A stretch of DNA of 64,000 nt from Zhengella sp041738295 (GTDB taxonomy: Bacteria; Pseudomonadota; Alphaproteobacteria; Rhizobiales; Rhizobiaceae), in contig JBGSQC010000188.1 in NCBI GenBank assembly GCA_041738295.1, positions 1 through 64,000 of the forward strand. Direction: 5' to 3'. The notes beneath the pieces were generated by a model. It was not told the DNA's origin, made no database searches, and was given only the letters and a program-made list of their open reading frames with translations. Position numbers and translations under genes: made by a program. This document shows positions 20,682 through 29,722 of this stretch, one piece after another; the first letter of the stretch is position 1; each line of letters opens with the position of its first letter.

Positions 20682-22064
20682 TCAGTCCGCACTGTCACGC
20701 GCGGCACCGGTCAACGCGTCGAGGAATTTTGCGGTCCACCACTTGATGTCGTTCTGCCTGATTCCGTCGAACATGGGCTGCCAGCGCTGCTTGCGCTCTT
20801 CCAGCGGCATTGCAAGAGCCCGCTTGATGGCATCGGCGACATCATCGGGGCTGTAGGGATTGACCAGAATGGCCCCGCCCAATTGTTCTGCCGCACCGGC
20901 AAAGCGCGACAGGATCAGCACGCCGGGGTCTTCAGGGTCCTGCGCTGCAATGAACTCCTTGGCGACGAGGTTCATGCCGTCGCGCAACGGGGTGACAAGA
21001 CCGACATGCGCCGCCCGGTAAATTCCGGACAGAACGGCGCGCGAGTATCCTTGGTTGACGTAGCGAATCGGTACCCAATCTATGTCGGCAAAGGCCCCGT
21101 TGATCCGGCCGGACAGGGCATCAAGCTTCTCGCGAATGTCCTTGTAGCTCTTGATCGAAGCGCGCGAAGGCGGCGCTATCTGGAGAAGGTAGACGTTCGA
21201 ATGCGCGTCGGGATGTGTTTCAAGGTAGCGCTGATAGCCATTGAACCGTTCCTCCAGCCCCTTGGAATAGTCCAGCCGGTCCACGCCGACGATCAGGTGC
21301 CGCCCGTTTGAGCTCTCGACCATTCTTTCAAATTTGGAAGCAGCCTCTGCACTGTCCGCACCTTCAATGAATTCATCGGCGTCGATTCCGATCGGGCAGA
21401 CCATCGTCTGGATGGTGCGGCCATCGACCGTAACCGACCCGTCATCGGCGACCAGACCACCCAATTCGTGGACGGCATAGTCGAGAAATGCATCCAGCCA
21501 TTCCCGGGCCTGGAACCCCACCACATCATAGGCAAACAAGGCATCAACCAGCCTGCGATGATGCGGCAGCGCTGTGAGAAGGCTTGTCGGCGGCCAGGGA
21601 ATATGGAGGAAAAAGCCCATGCGATTGGTCAGCCCGCGATGGCGAAGAAAGAGGCCAAGCGGGATCATGTGGTAGTCATGCACCCAGACCAGATCGCCCC
21701 GCTTGATGCAGGGGCCGACCACCTCGCTGAAAACGCGGTTGACCCGTTCATATCCTCCTTCGAAATCCCGCTCGATCTCGGTCAGGTCGAGACGGAAGTG
21801 AAAAAGCGGCCACAGGGTGCGGTTGGCATACCCATCATAATATTCTTCCACGTCCTGTTCGGGCAGGTCGACGGTCGCAGAGGTCACGCCGTCATAGGTT
21901 ACAAAGCGCGGATCCGTCGTCATGCCGGCCTCACCCGACCAGCCGAACCAGATGCCGCCTGTGCTGCGCAGCGCAGCCGTCAGCGCGACAGCAAGTCCGC
22001 CCTGCGCTCCGGTTTCTTCGGACGGGGCCTGCACCCGGTTGGATATCAGGATCAAACGGTTCAC
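20682..22064 (-). CDS. otsA: Trehalose-6-phosphate synthase
   Basis: A GT20 glycosyltransferase making trehalose-6-phosphate from UDP-glucose and glucose-6-phosphate. Motifs: LILISNRV at the N-terminus, WFGWSGE, VWVHDYHMIPLGLFLR, GVDRLDYSKGLEERF and RDGMNLVAKEFIAAQ. The start chosen is GTG at 22064, which makes the family N-terminus M-N-R-L-I-L-I-S-N-R-V (460 residues) and overlaps the stop of the upstream glycosidase gene as GTGA, a coupling junction. An ATG five codons upstream (22079) is possible. Third gene of the otsB-GH15-otsA operon; it converges on tRNA-Ser. Confidence 0.96.
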   Translation of the reverse strand: MNRLILISNRVQAPSEETGAQGGLAVALTAALRSTGGIWFGWSGEAGMTTDPRFVTYDGVTSATVDLPEQDVEEYYDGYANRTLWPLFHFRLDLTEIERDFEGGYERVNRVFSEVVGPCIKRGDLVWVHDYHMIPLGLFLRHRGLTNRMGFFLHIPWPPTSLLTALPHHRRLVDALFAYDVVGFQAREWLDAFLDYAVHELGGLVADDGSVTVDGRTIQTMVCPIGIDADEFIEGADSAEAASKFERMVESSNGRHLIVGVDRLDYSKGLEERFNGYQRYLETHPDAHSNVYLLQIAPPSRASIKSYKDIREKLDALSGRINGAFADIDWVPIRYVNQGYSRAVLSGIYRAAHVGLVTPLRDGMNLVAKEFIAAQDPEDPGVLILSRFAGAAEQLGGAILVNPYSPDDVADAIKRALAMPLEERKQRWQPMFDGIRQNDIKWWTAKFLDALTGAARDSAD

Positions 22065-23857
22065 CGCACGGCACTCCATGGTTTGCTCAGCAGCACCGCG
22101 CAATTGATCAGACCGACGAGCGAATAGGTTTGCGGGTAATTGCCCCAGAGTTCACCCGTCACCGGATCAATGTCTTCCGACAGCAGTCCGGCTGCTGTTC
22201 TCCGGTCGAGCATTTCCTCAAACAGCAAGCGCGCATCCTTGTCGCGTCCGGTGGCGTGCAGTGCTTCGATGAGCCAGAAGGTGCAAACATTGAACGCAGT
22301 GTGCGGGAGGCCGAAATCGTCTTCCGCCGAGTAGCGCAACATGTGTGATCCGCGCCGCAGGCCTGCTTCGGCTGCCTTCAATGTGCCTTCAAAACGCGGA
22401 TCCTCAGGCCGCAGGAAACGCAGGTCCAGCAATTGGAGGACGCTTGCATCCAGGTCATCCCCGGAGAAAGTCGCCGAAATCCGGTTGGTGTCAGGCCGCC
22501 AGGCGGCCTTCTCGATGACATCACGCATGGTGTCTGCGCGGCCCTGCCAGAACTCCTGCCGGCCCTTCAAACCAAGGGCATGCGCGGCATTGGCCAGCCT
22601 GTCGCAGGCCGCCCAGCACATGGCAGCGGAATAAGTGTGGACATGGCTCTTGGTTCTCAGTTCCCAAAGGCCCGCATCCGGCTTGTCAAAGCTCTCCCAG
22701 GCCCGCACGCCGATCGGTTCCAGTGCTTCGAAATCCGCGATCCCCGCTACCCTGAGAAGCCGCTGATCGAAGAAAGCCTGCACATTGGACAGGATGATCT
22801 GCCCATAGGCGTCGTGCTGGACCTGTTCATAGGCCTGGTTTCCGACGCGGACCGGGCCCATGCCGCGATAGCCGCTCAAGGCTGGTGCGACCCACTCGGT
22901 CAGACTTGCCTCGCCATCAACACCATAAAGCGGCTGGATGTGGCCGCTTGCGGCATTGTCGACAATGTTGCGCAAATATTCGAGATAGCCTTCCAGAACG
23001 TCGAGGGCGCCGAGCCGGTTCAGGGCCTGGACCGTGTAGTAGGCGTCGCGGATCCAGCAGTAGCGGTAGTCCCAGTTCCGCCCGGAATTGGCATGTTCTG
23101 GAATGGACGTGGTCAGGGCAGCGACGATTGCCCCGGTTTCCTCGTGCTGGCACAGCTTGAGCGTGATGGCAGACCGGATCACCGCGTTCTGCCATTCATG
23201 GGGCGTGGCCAGCCCGCGCACCCAGTGCCGCCACTCATCAACCGTCTGGTCGAGCATGGATTGCGTGACAGCAACGATGTCGCCTTCGAAGCTCTCGTCC
23301 GGCCCCAGGAAAAAATGAAGCGGACGCTCGATGCGGAACACCCGCTCCTCCTCGATCCAGCCCACCGGCGCACTGGTTGACAGCCGCATCGCGCCATCGC
23401 GCATGAGATAGCGAATATGGTTTGATCCTCGTGTCGTTTCCGCTTTTTCCCTGCCCCAATCGGCAGACAGTCTCAAACGGACACGAATGCGCGGATTGCC
23501 GGATACCGGACGCACCAGCCTGACGAAAGCCACCGGCCGATAGATCCTGCCGTGCCGTTTGAAGCGCGGGCAAAAATCGATGATCTCAATGGCATTGCCT
23601 TGGGCATCGACATGATTGGTCACCAGGATGGGCGTGTTGCGCAAATAGAATTGCGTGGTTTTTACCGTGCCCTCGAGTTCCAGGTCCCAGAAGCCGTGAG
23701 CGTCCTCGCCTGCCGGACCTGACCCATCCAGAAGGCATGAGAAAGCCGGATCACCATCGACACGCGGGATGCAGCCCCAGACAAACCGGCCGGCACGATC
23801 AATGAGTGCGGAAACCTGGCAATTGCCGATAGGCCATAGGTCGAGCGAGGCACTCAT
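22061..23857 (-). CDS. Glycoside hydrolase family 15 protein (glucoamylase/trehalase-like)
   Basis: A 598-residue cytoplasmic GH15 enzyme with no signal peptide. The N-terminal beta-sandwich begins DLWPIGNCQVSALIDRAG; the (alpha/alpha)6 barrel has the hallmark NWDYRYCWIRDAYYTVQAL around residue 275 and ends with GNYPQTYSLVGLINCAVLL. GH15 members in bacteria hydrolyse alpha-linked glucose in maltodextrins, and in mycobacteria trehalose itself. Its place between otsB and otsA, with ATGA overlap to otsB and GTGA overlap to otsA, argues for a role in trehalose or dextrin turnover. The ATG at MSASLDL is set by the overlap; one 5 codons earlier is possible. Confidence 0.93.
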   Translation of the reverse strand: MSASLDLWPIGNCQVSALIDRAGRFVWGCIPRVDGDPAFSCLLDGSGPAGEDAHGFWDLELEGTVKTTQFYLRNTPILVTNHVDAQGNAIEIIDFCPRFKRHGRIYRPVAFVRLVRPVSGNPRIRVRLRLSADWGREKAETTRGSNHIRYLMRDGAMRLSTSAPVGWIEEERVFRIERPLHFFLGPDESFEGDIVAVTQSMLDQTVDEWRHWVRGLATPHEWQNAVIRSAITLKLCQHEETGAIVAALTTSIPEHANSGRNWDYRYCWIRDAYYTVQALNRLGALDVLEGYLEYLRNIVDNAASGHIQPLYGVDGEASLTEWVAPALSGYRGMGPVRVGNQAYEQVQHDAYGQIILSNVQAFFDQRLLRVAGIADFEALEPIGVRAWESFDKPDAGLWELRTKSHVHTYSAAMCWAACDRLANAAHALGLKGRQEFWQGRADTMRDVIEKAAWRPDTNRISATFSGDDLDASVLQLLDLRFLRPEDPRFEGTLKAAEAGLRRGSHMLRYSAEDDFGLPHTAFNVCTFWLIEALHATGRDKDARLLFEEMLDRRTAAGLLSEDIDPVTGELWGNYPQTYSLVGLINCAVLLSKPWSAVR

Positions 23858-24603
23858 GGCGCTGCCAGCCATTGATGCACTGCCGTGGTGTCATCCAACC
23901 GGTACAAGGCAGCCGTCTTTCGCGGCGGACCAACAAGAATGCCAAACCCGCCTGATGCGGCGCACGCAGTGAACCCGGCTTCATCGGTCAGGTCATCCCC
24001 GACAAAGACTGGAACATGGCCGGCAAAAGGCGCTTGCGCCAATAGCGATGCAATCGCGATGCCCTTGTCATGGCCGGGTGTCCGGAGTTCCACCATCATC
24101 TTTCCATGCTGCAATTCCAGTCGGTTCTGTTCCGCAAAGTCCATGGCCATCGTCTTGGCTGCATCTTCCATCATGGGTTCCATCCGGTAATGAACCGCAA
24201 CACCCAGTGTTTTCACTTCGATCACCATGCCGGGATGATTGGCGAACGCTGCACGAAACAGGAGTTCCGCTTCCGCCAACGCTTTGGGGCGTTGCTGCGA
24301 AACGGCCTCGGCACCAGCCAGCCGAATTTCCCCGCCGTGACTCCCAACCAACGTCAAAGCCCTGCCTGTGGTTCCAAGGAAATGATCAAGCTGCGTGACC
24401 GAGCGTCCGCTGACAATCGCAAGGCGTTCGTCGAGTGTTCGGGAAAGGTGTTGGAGAAGGCTTACAAGTGAGGGCTCGACGACCACGCAGTCAGGACGAT
24501 CGACAATATCGACAAGAGTCCCGTCGAAATCGAGAAAGAGGCTGTGGCGCAGCGCACGAAGGGCTGGCGGCTTGCCGGTTGGGCCGGTTTTTTCTGGCAA
24601 CAT
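23854..24603 (-). CDS. otsB: Trehalose-6-phosphate phosphatase
   Basis: A 249-residue HAD-superfamily phosphatase giving free trehalose. Motif I is DFDGTLVDI at about residues 25-33 (Asp nucleophile); motif II IVSGRS; GSHGGEIRL; motif III/IV VFVGDDLTDEAGF. Its stop overlaps the glycosidase ATG as ATGA. It is the first gene of the trehalose operon, with a 102-nt gap to the photolyase stop upstream, where the operon promoter probably lies. In relatives trehalose protects against osmotic stress and drying. Confidence 0.95.
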   Translation of the reverse strand: MLPEKTGPTGKPPALRALRHSLFLDFDGTLVDIVDRPDCVVVEPSLVSLLQHLSRTLDERLAIVSGRSVTQLDHFLGTTGRALTLVGSHGGEIRLAGAEAVSQQRPKALAEAELLFRAAFANHPGMVIEVKTLGVAVHYRMEPMMEDAAKTMAMDFAEQNRLELQHGKMMVELRTPGHDKGIAIASLLAQAPFAGHVPVFVGDDLTDEAGFTACAASGGFGILVGPPRKTAALYRLDDTTAVHQWLAAP

Positions 24604-24705
24604 CGTGATGAGAATAGGGCATTCGAGGCAAATGAGTACCCGTCCGGCGTCACTTGCAGAATTTTCGAGGGTGCATCCGGCAAGTCGCCGCGGAAAACAA
24701 GGCCT

Positions 24706-26244
24706 CTAAAGTTCGCCTTTTTCCATTCGCTGCAGCACTTCGGCTGCCTTGGTCCGGATGGCGTTTTGCTTTTCAGGTGTGAACTTGTCCCAGGTGGAAA
24801 AGACATAGGGCATGCGCCTGTTGGCCCTGAACTTGTCTTCGTGGCGCACCAGGAAGTCCCAATAGAGCGGGTTGAAGGGACAAGCGGTGTCTCCGGTCAT
24901 TTCTGCGGGATCATAGCGGCACGATGCGCAAAAATTGCTCATGCGGTCGATGTATTTCCCGCTTGCCGCGTAAGGCTTGCTGGCCACCATGCCGCCATCG
25001 CCATAAAGCGCCATGCCGAGCGTGTTCGGCATTTCCACCCATTCATAGGCGTCCGAATAGACCGCCAAATACCAGTCCTGCACTTGCCCCACATCAAGGC
25101 CTGCGAGCAGAGCGAAATTTCCGGTCACCATCAGCCGCTGGATATGATGCGAATAGGCGTGTTCGCGCGTGTGACGCACGGCATCGGCCACGCAGGCCAT
25201 ACCGGTCTCTGCGCCCCAGAAGAAGGCCGGCAGCGGACGGGTGGCGTTGAGCGCGTTGCGGGTCCCATAGTCCGGCATCAGCAGCCAGTAGATGCCGCGC
25301 ACATATTCCCGCCAGCCGATGATCTGGCGAATGAACCCCTCCACAGCATTGAGCGGTGCCCTGCCCTCGCGCCATGCGCCTTCGGCCTTGCGGCACATCT
25401 CCAGCGGCTCCAGAAGGCCGGCATTGAGATATGAGGAAAGCAGCGAGTGAAACATGTAGGGTTCACCTGCCACCATCGCATCCTGGAAATCACCGAACTC
25501 CGGCAGCACCTCGGCAATGAAATGATCAAGTTCGATAAGAGCTTGCTTGCGCGTCACAGCAAAGTGAAACGGTTCAAGGTCTCCAAAGTGATGCCCGAAG
25601 CGATCCCTCACCAGCGCCAGCACATCGCGCGTGATGGCCGATTTCGGGTGGCGGATGCGCTTGGGTGATGTCATCCCCGCCTTGGGTGGCTTGCGGTTCT
25701 GCTTGTCATAGTTCCATTCACCGCCCGAAGGCTTGCCGCCGGCTTCCATCAGCAGGCCGGTCTTGCGCCGCATCTCGCGATAGAAGAATTCCATGCGCAG
25801 TTCCTGGCGTCCCTTTGCCCAGGCTGTAAACTCACGGTGGCTGGCGATGAAGCGAGTATCCGGCAAAATCTCCACGGGAACGTCCAACGCTGACTGCCAG
25901 CCGCGCATCATTTTTCCCACGCGGTACTCGCCGGGTTCCGTGACGATCACTCGGTCCGGTTTCAGGTCGGTGACGGCACGTTCTACTTCGCCGGTGAAAC
26001 TGCCTGAATTGGCCGGATCATCGAGGCGCACATAGCGAATGCGAATGCCATCGGCTTCCAGCGAAGCCGCAAAATGGCGCATCGCGGCAAACAAGAAGGC
26101 GATTTTCTTGGGGTGATGGGGCACGTAGGTCGCCTCCTCCATCACCTCGCACAGCATCACGCAATCGCGCACATTGTCCAATCCCTCAAGTGAGGAGATG
26201 GATAGCGAGAGCTGGTCGGCAAGGATGAGACGGAGCGCGGACAT
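24706..26244 (-). CDS. Iron-sulfur (6-4) photolyase / bacterial cryptochrome (FeS-BCP, PhrB type)
   Basis: A 512-residue cryptochrome-photolyase of the FeS-BCP class. Four cysteines match the [4Fe-4S] ligands of Agrobacterium PhrB with a shift of one: Cys351 (MACVADAV), Cys439 and Cys442 (NFCASCRYDP) and Cys455 (DTACPFNP). The His pair in YSHHIQRLM (about 366-367), essential in (6-4) repair, is present, as are the C-terminal helices binding FAD. The N-terminal antenna domain of the class binds a lumazine. The enzyme reverses (6-4) photoproducts with light. It lies downstream of the cytochrome operon on the same strand, 83 nt away, but need not share its promoter. Confidence 0.95.
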   Translation of the reverse strand: MSALRLILADQLSLSISSLEGLDNVRDCVMLCEVMEEATYVPHHPKKIAFLFAAMRHFAASLEADGIRIRYVRLDDPANSGSFTGEVERAVTDLKPDRVIVTEPGEYRVGKMMRGWQSALDVPVEILPDTRFIASHREFTAWAKGRQELRMEFFYREMRRKTGLLMEAGGKPSGGEWNYDKQNRKPPKAGMTSPKRIRHPKSAITRDVLALVRDRFGHHFGDLEPFHFAVTRKQALIELDHFIAEVLPEFGDFQDAMVAGEPYMFHSLLSSYLNAGLLEPLEMCRKAEGAWREGRAPLNAVEGFIRQIIGWREYVRGIYWLLMPDYGTRNALNATRPLPAFFWGAETGMACVADAVRHTREHAYSHHIQRLMVTGNFALLAGLDVGQVQDWYLAVYSDAYEWVEMPNTLGMALYGDGGMVASKPYAASGKYIDRMSNFCASCRYDPAEMTGDTACPFNPLYWDFLVRHEDKFRANRRMPYVFSTWDKFTPEKQNAIRTKAAEVLQRMEKGEL

Positions 26245-26327
26245 GGTGACCGTGACTTAGGGCGACTCGGGATGGTGCCAATTCCCGCGAGTGCAATTTT
26301 GTCGTGCCGTTTCAGCGTGCCAGCTGG

Positions 26328-26918
26328 TCAGTCGTCACGCTCGACCTTAGGCAGCTTGTGGGCAATGCCCTTGTGGCAATCGATGCAGGTTGATCCGCCG
26401 CTCAGGTCCGTACCAAGGGCTACAGGCTCCATCTTTTCGCGGGATCTCTGTCGCTGGTGCTCGAATGCCATTGCCTCAAAACTGTGGCAATTCCGGCATT
26501 CGCGGGAATCCGTTTTCTTCATCGATGCCCAGACGTGTCCGGCAAGTTCCGCCCGCTTGGCTTCAAATTTCTCAGGCGTGTCGATCGTGCCGAAGAACTT
26601 GTGATACAGCTCATTGCTGGCCTGGATCTTGCGGATCACCTTCGGCACCCACTCATGTGGCACATGGCAATCCGGGCATGTTGCGCGAACGCCCGAGGCA
26701 TTCTTGAAGTGGACTGATGTTTGGTATTCCACATAGACCGTGTCGCGCATCTCATGGCAGGACACGCAGAATTCCATCGTGTTGGTGGCTTCCATGGCGG
26801 TGTTGAATCCGCCCCAGAAAATGATGCCGGCGATCAAGCCGACGAACAACAACACTCCCTGCCCGATCATCACGCTTGGACGCGTGAACCAGTGCCATAG
26901 CCTTTTGATGAATTGCAT
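26328..26918 (-). CDS. NapC/NirT family tetrahaem cytochrome c
   Basis: A 196-residue quinol dehydrogenase. One N-terminal membrane anchor (about residues 15-38, SVMIGQGVLLFVGLIAGIIF) is followed by four CxxCH haem sites: CVSCH 51-55, CPDCH 81-85, CRNCH 141-145, CIDCH 178-182. Relatives take electrons from menaquinol or ubiquinol and pass them to periplasmic reductases (nitrate, nitrite, TMAO, DMSO) or other cytochromes. No napA/B, nir, tor or dor gene is in the window, so the acceptor is unknown. The start is the ATG at MQFIKRLWHW; longer readings run into the neighbour. It follows the dihaem cytochrome by 82 nt, presumably one operon. Confidence 0.93.
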   Translation of the reverse strand: MQFIKRLWHWFTRPSVMIGQGVLLFVGLIAGIIFWGGFNTAMEATNTMEFCVSCHEMRDTVYVEYQTSVHFKNASGVRATCPDCHVPHEWVPKVIRKIQASNELYHKFFGTIDTPEKFEAKRAELAGHVWASMKKTDSRECRNCHSFEAMAFEHQRQRSREKMEPVALGTDLSGGSTCIDCHKGIAHKLPKVERDD

Positions 26919-27000
26919 TTGGATCGCTTCCACAAATGAGCCGGAAAACAGCCGGGGCTCGAACAAGCCCCGACCTGTGATTTGACCGGATGAGCGATCC

Positions 27001-27720
27001 TTATTCCTTCGGCAATGTTGCCAGATATGCGAGCAGGTCAGCTGATACCTTGTGATCAATGGCGCGCATGGCCGGCATCACTTCGCCCGGCTGGCCATTG
27101 AGGATCTTGTGCATCACTTCCTGCGGATTGCCGACCAGCGAGCCAAGTGGCGGCATTTCCTTGGGAAGCTTGCCATCAGCGCCATGGCAGCCGATGCAGG
27201 CGGTGTTGAACACCTGCTTGCCAGCGGCAGCATCACCCTTTGATGCCTTGGTTTCAAGATCAACCAAGGGTGCCAGGTCGACTTGGCCCTGGGTCACGAA
27301 ATTGGCGAGGTCGGTCAGGTCGGCATCCGACAGTTTGTCGCCATAGCCATGTTCGGGTGCCTTAAGGAGGGCGACGACAGCGGCCGGATCAGCGCCTGCC
27401 ATGCCTTCGATGCCCTTGATGCCGGTTGCATGGCTGCCGGACTTGTAGGCACCCTTGGCACCCAGCCCGTCCCACCCATGGCATTCCTTGCACCGCCAGT
27501 TCGATGCCGCATCTGCGGCATATTTTTCATTGGCGGCCGGATAGAGCGGATGCGCGGTGGTCGGCGCTTCTGCCTTCACCACCTTGTACCATTTGTCATA
27601 AAGCTTGCCGCCGCGTGCAATCGAACCCTGATCGGGTTCGGCAAGCGCCGCGCCTGCGGCAAGCAGACTGGTTGCAGCAAATACAATTCCCAAACTCTTG
27701 AATGTTTTCGAAATGGACAT
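27001..27720 (-). CDS. Periplasmic dihaem cytochrome c
   Basis: A 239-residue secreted protein with signal peptide (about residues 1-27, ending AAGAALA). Two cytochrome c domains: CKECH at 77-81 and CIGCH at 175-179, with Met ligands likely in the loops after each (the second in GEVMPAMRAI). The strong Shine-Dalgarno GGAGAA decides the ATG. It likely relays electrons from the NapC/NirT protein encoded next, or back to it, in the periplasm. A perfect TTGAC-N4-GTCAA box lies 75 nt upstream, so expression is probably controlled by an FNR/FixK-type regulator under low oxygen. Confidence 0.92.
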   Translation of the reverse strand: MSISKTFKSLGIVFAATSLLAAGAALAEPDQGSIARGGKLYDKWYKVVKAEAPTTAHPLYPAANEKYAADAASNWRCKECHGWDGLGAKGAYKSGSHATGIKGIEGMAGADPAAVVALLKAPEHGYGDKLSDADLTDLANFVTQGQVDLAPLVDLETKASKGDAAAGKQVFNTACIGCHGADGKLPKEMPPLGSLVGNPQEVMHKILNGQPGEVMPAMRAIDHKVSADLLAYLATLPKE

Positions 27721-27794
27721 CGTGTTCTCCTCGCAACAAGTGGAAGCCGAATTTTCGTTGCCAATGGAGAGTACGCCCATCCCCTTGCGACGAA

Positions 27795-27808
27795 TTGACA
27801 TGGGTCAA
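27795..27808. promoter_or_regulatory. FNR/FixK-type box (anaerobox)
   Basis: TTGACATGGGTCAA is a perfect TTGAC-N4-GTCAA palindrome with the spacing of FNR/FixK/DNR sites. Its centre is about 81 nt upstream of the dihaem cytochrome ATG, which fits a class II position (-41.5) with a leader of roughly 40 nt. It is in the 161-nt gap between this operon and the ABC importer, whose ATPase gene ends at 27882, so it can only serve the cytochrome side. Confidence 0.75.
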
Positions 27809-27881
27809 GATTTCGCAGGTTCACGCGACAAAACGACACAAGGCCGGGAGGGATAAGTCAGAAGTGTTCAGGCGAGACGCC

Positions 27882-28940
27882 TCAAGCCTCCAGCAGGAGA
27901 AAATCTCCGGGCGCGGCATGCAGGGTCACCGGCGTGCCTGACACCGGCGGCGGAGTGTCTGGCCGGTTGAACAGGTCAAGCGACAAGCGCTGCCCGCCTA
28001 CGAGCACCCTCAGGCGGATGACCGCGCCGAGGAAGTCGACATCAGCGACCGTGCCCTGAAGTGTCACGGTGCGGCTCGGCGCGCTTTCCAGATGCAGGGC
28101 TTCGGGACGCAGCGCCAAAGCGATCTCGGTTCCGTTTGCGCCGGTCAGAGGTCGGCCAAGTGCAATGGTCTGGTCAGACACTGTCGCCATACCGTGCGAG
28201 GCGTCGGCGATGGTGGCCTTGATCTGGTTGACGGTGCCGACAAAGGTGGCAACGAAACGGGTCTTCGGCTTGTTGTAGAGCTCGAAAGGAGTGCCGACCT
28301 GTTCCGCCACGCCGCCATTCATAACAACGACGCGGTCCGACATGGAAAGGGCTTCTTCCTGGTCGTGCGTGACGAAGATGGTGGTGATGCCGAGTTCGCG
28401 CTGTATCTCGCGGATTTCATTGCGGAGCGAAACGCGGATCTTGGCGTCGAGTGCCGACAGCGGCTCGTCCAAAAGCAGCACGCGAGGCTGAAGCGCCAGC
28501 GCGCGGGCAAGCGCCACGCGTTGCTGCTGGCCTCCGGACAGCTGGAACGGATAGCGGTTGCCGAGGTCCGGCAGGCCGATCAGCTTCAGCATTTCAGTGA
28601 CGCGGGCCTCGCGCTTTTCCGATGCGATGCCCGCCACTTTCATGCCGAAGGCAACATTCTGCGCCACCGTCATGTTGGGAAACAATGCATAGGCCTGGAA
28701 GACCATGCCGATGTTGCGCTGGTTTGGCTTGAGGCTTACCAGATCGGTGCCATCCACATGAATGGCCCCGGCAGTCGGCGTCTCGAACCCGGCCACCATG
28801 CGCAGCACCGTTGTCTTGCCGCAGCCTGACGGTCCGAGCAGCGAGATGAACTCACCCTTTTCCACATCGAGGTTGAAATCCTTGACCACGCGGTTCGGAC
28901 CGAAGGATTTCTCCAGATGCTTGATTGTCAGATAGGCCAT
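27882..28940 (-). CDS. ABC transporter ATP-binding protein (PotA/FbpC/PhnT type)
   Basis: A 352-residue importer ATPase: Walker A LLGPSGCGKTTVLRM near residue 35, Q-loop, signature LSGGQQQRVALA, Walker B VLLLDEPLSALD, H-loop FVTHDQEEAL, and a C-terminal TOBE-type regulatory domain (from about 240). It is the last gene of a four-gene importer, binding protein-permease-permease-ATPase; its ATG overlaps the permease stop by one base (TGATG). Sequence type fits import of polyamine, ferric iron or aminoethylphosphonate; the exact solute cannot be told. Confidence 0.93.
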   Translation of the reverse strand: MAYLTIKHLEKSFGPNRVVKDFNLDVEKGEFISLLGPSGCGKTTVLRMVAGFETPTAGAIHVDGTDLVSLKPNQRNIGMVFQAYALFPNMTVAQNVAFGMKVAGIASEKREARVTEMLKLIGLPDLGNRYPFQLSGGQQQRVALARALALQPRVLLLDEPLSALDAKIRVSLRNEIREIQRELGITTIFVTHDQEEALSMSDRVVVMNGGVAEQVGTPFELYNKPKTRFVATFVGTVNQIKATIADASHGMATVSDQTIALGRPLTGANGTEIALALRPEALHLESAPSRTVTLQGTVADVDFLGAVIRLRVLVGGQRLSLDLFNRPDTPPPVSGTPVTLHAAPGDFLLLEA

Positions 28941-29722
28941 CAGTTCTGCGCCCTCAGATGCTTGGAAAACCGCGTGACAAGCTGGATGAGGCCCATGCAG
29001 GCCCAGGTGATGGCAAAGGCGATGACCGCTAATGCCGCAGGTTCATAGGCGCGGTTGGCGCCTAGCACCTGCATGTAAGGGCCGAATGCCGGCCGGTTCA
29101 GCAGGGCCGCCATGGTGAACTCGCCGATCACGATGGCAAAGGTCAGGAAGGCCCCGGAGAGGACCGCCAGCAGCACGTTTGGCAGGATGATGCGTGCCAG
29201 GATCGTCGTCCAGCCTGCGCCCAGACTTTGCGCGGCTTCCGTCAAGGTGGCCACGTCAATGGTCCGCAGGCCGGTGTCGACCGCTCGGTACATGTAAGGC
29301 AGAGCCAGCGTCGCGTAGCCGAACATCAGCAGCACATTGGTTCCCATGGCCGTTCCGGTCAGCGGCAGGAGGCTCGACGTGTTGAAGAGGCGGATATAGC
29401 CGAAGACGATCACGATGGCCGGAATGACCAGCGGCAGCAGCGTCACGAACTCGACGAAGGGACGCGCGCGCGGCAGCTTGAGGCGCACCCAGAAGGCCGT
29501 CGGCACCACCAGCAGGATGCCGAAGACAATGGTGACCAGCGCCATCAGCACGGAATACAGGAACGTCTGCTGGAACTGCGGGTCCGAAAGCACTTTTGCA
29601 TAGGCGTCTAAGGTATAGACGCCGCGCCGCATTTTTAGCGAAAATTCGGTCATCCCGACCAGCGGAAGGATGAAATAGAAGCATCCGCCAAGGAAGGCCG
29701 CCCATGCCGCGATCCGGGTCAT
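28940..29722 (-). CDS. ABC transporter permease (second inner-membrane subunit)
   Basis: A 260-residue permease with six predicted membrane segments and the ATPase-contacting EAA loop (EAAQSLGAGWTTILARIILP, about residues 165-185). The start is the ATG at MTRIAAW: it overlaps the stop of the first permease as ATGA and AGAGG lies at good distance; a GTG three codons earlier is the alternative. Downstream it overlaps the ATPase start. It forms the channel with the 295-residue permease upstream. Confidence 0.92.
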   Translation of the reverse strand: MTRIAAWAAFLGGCFYFILPLVGMTEFSLKMRRGVYTLDAYAKVLSDPQFQQTFLYSVLMALVTIVFGILLVVPTAFWVRLKLPRARPFVEFVTLLPLVIPAIVIVFGYIRLFNTSSLLPLTGTAMGTNVLLMFGYATLALPYMYRAVDTGLRTIDVATLTEAAQSLGAGWTTILARIILPNVLLAVLSGAFLTFAIVIGEFTMAALLNRPAFGPYMQVLGANRAYEPAALAVIAFAITWACMGLIQLVTRFSKHLRAQN

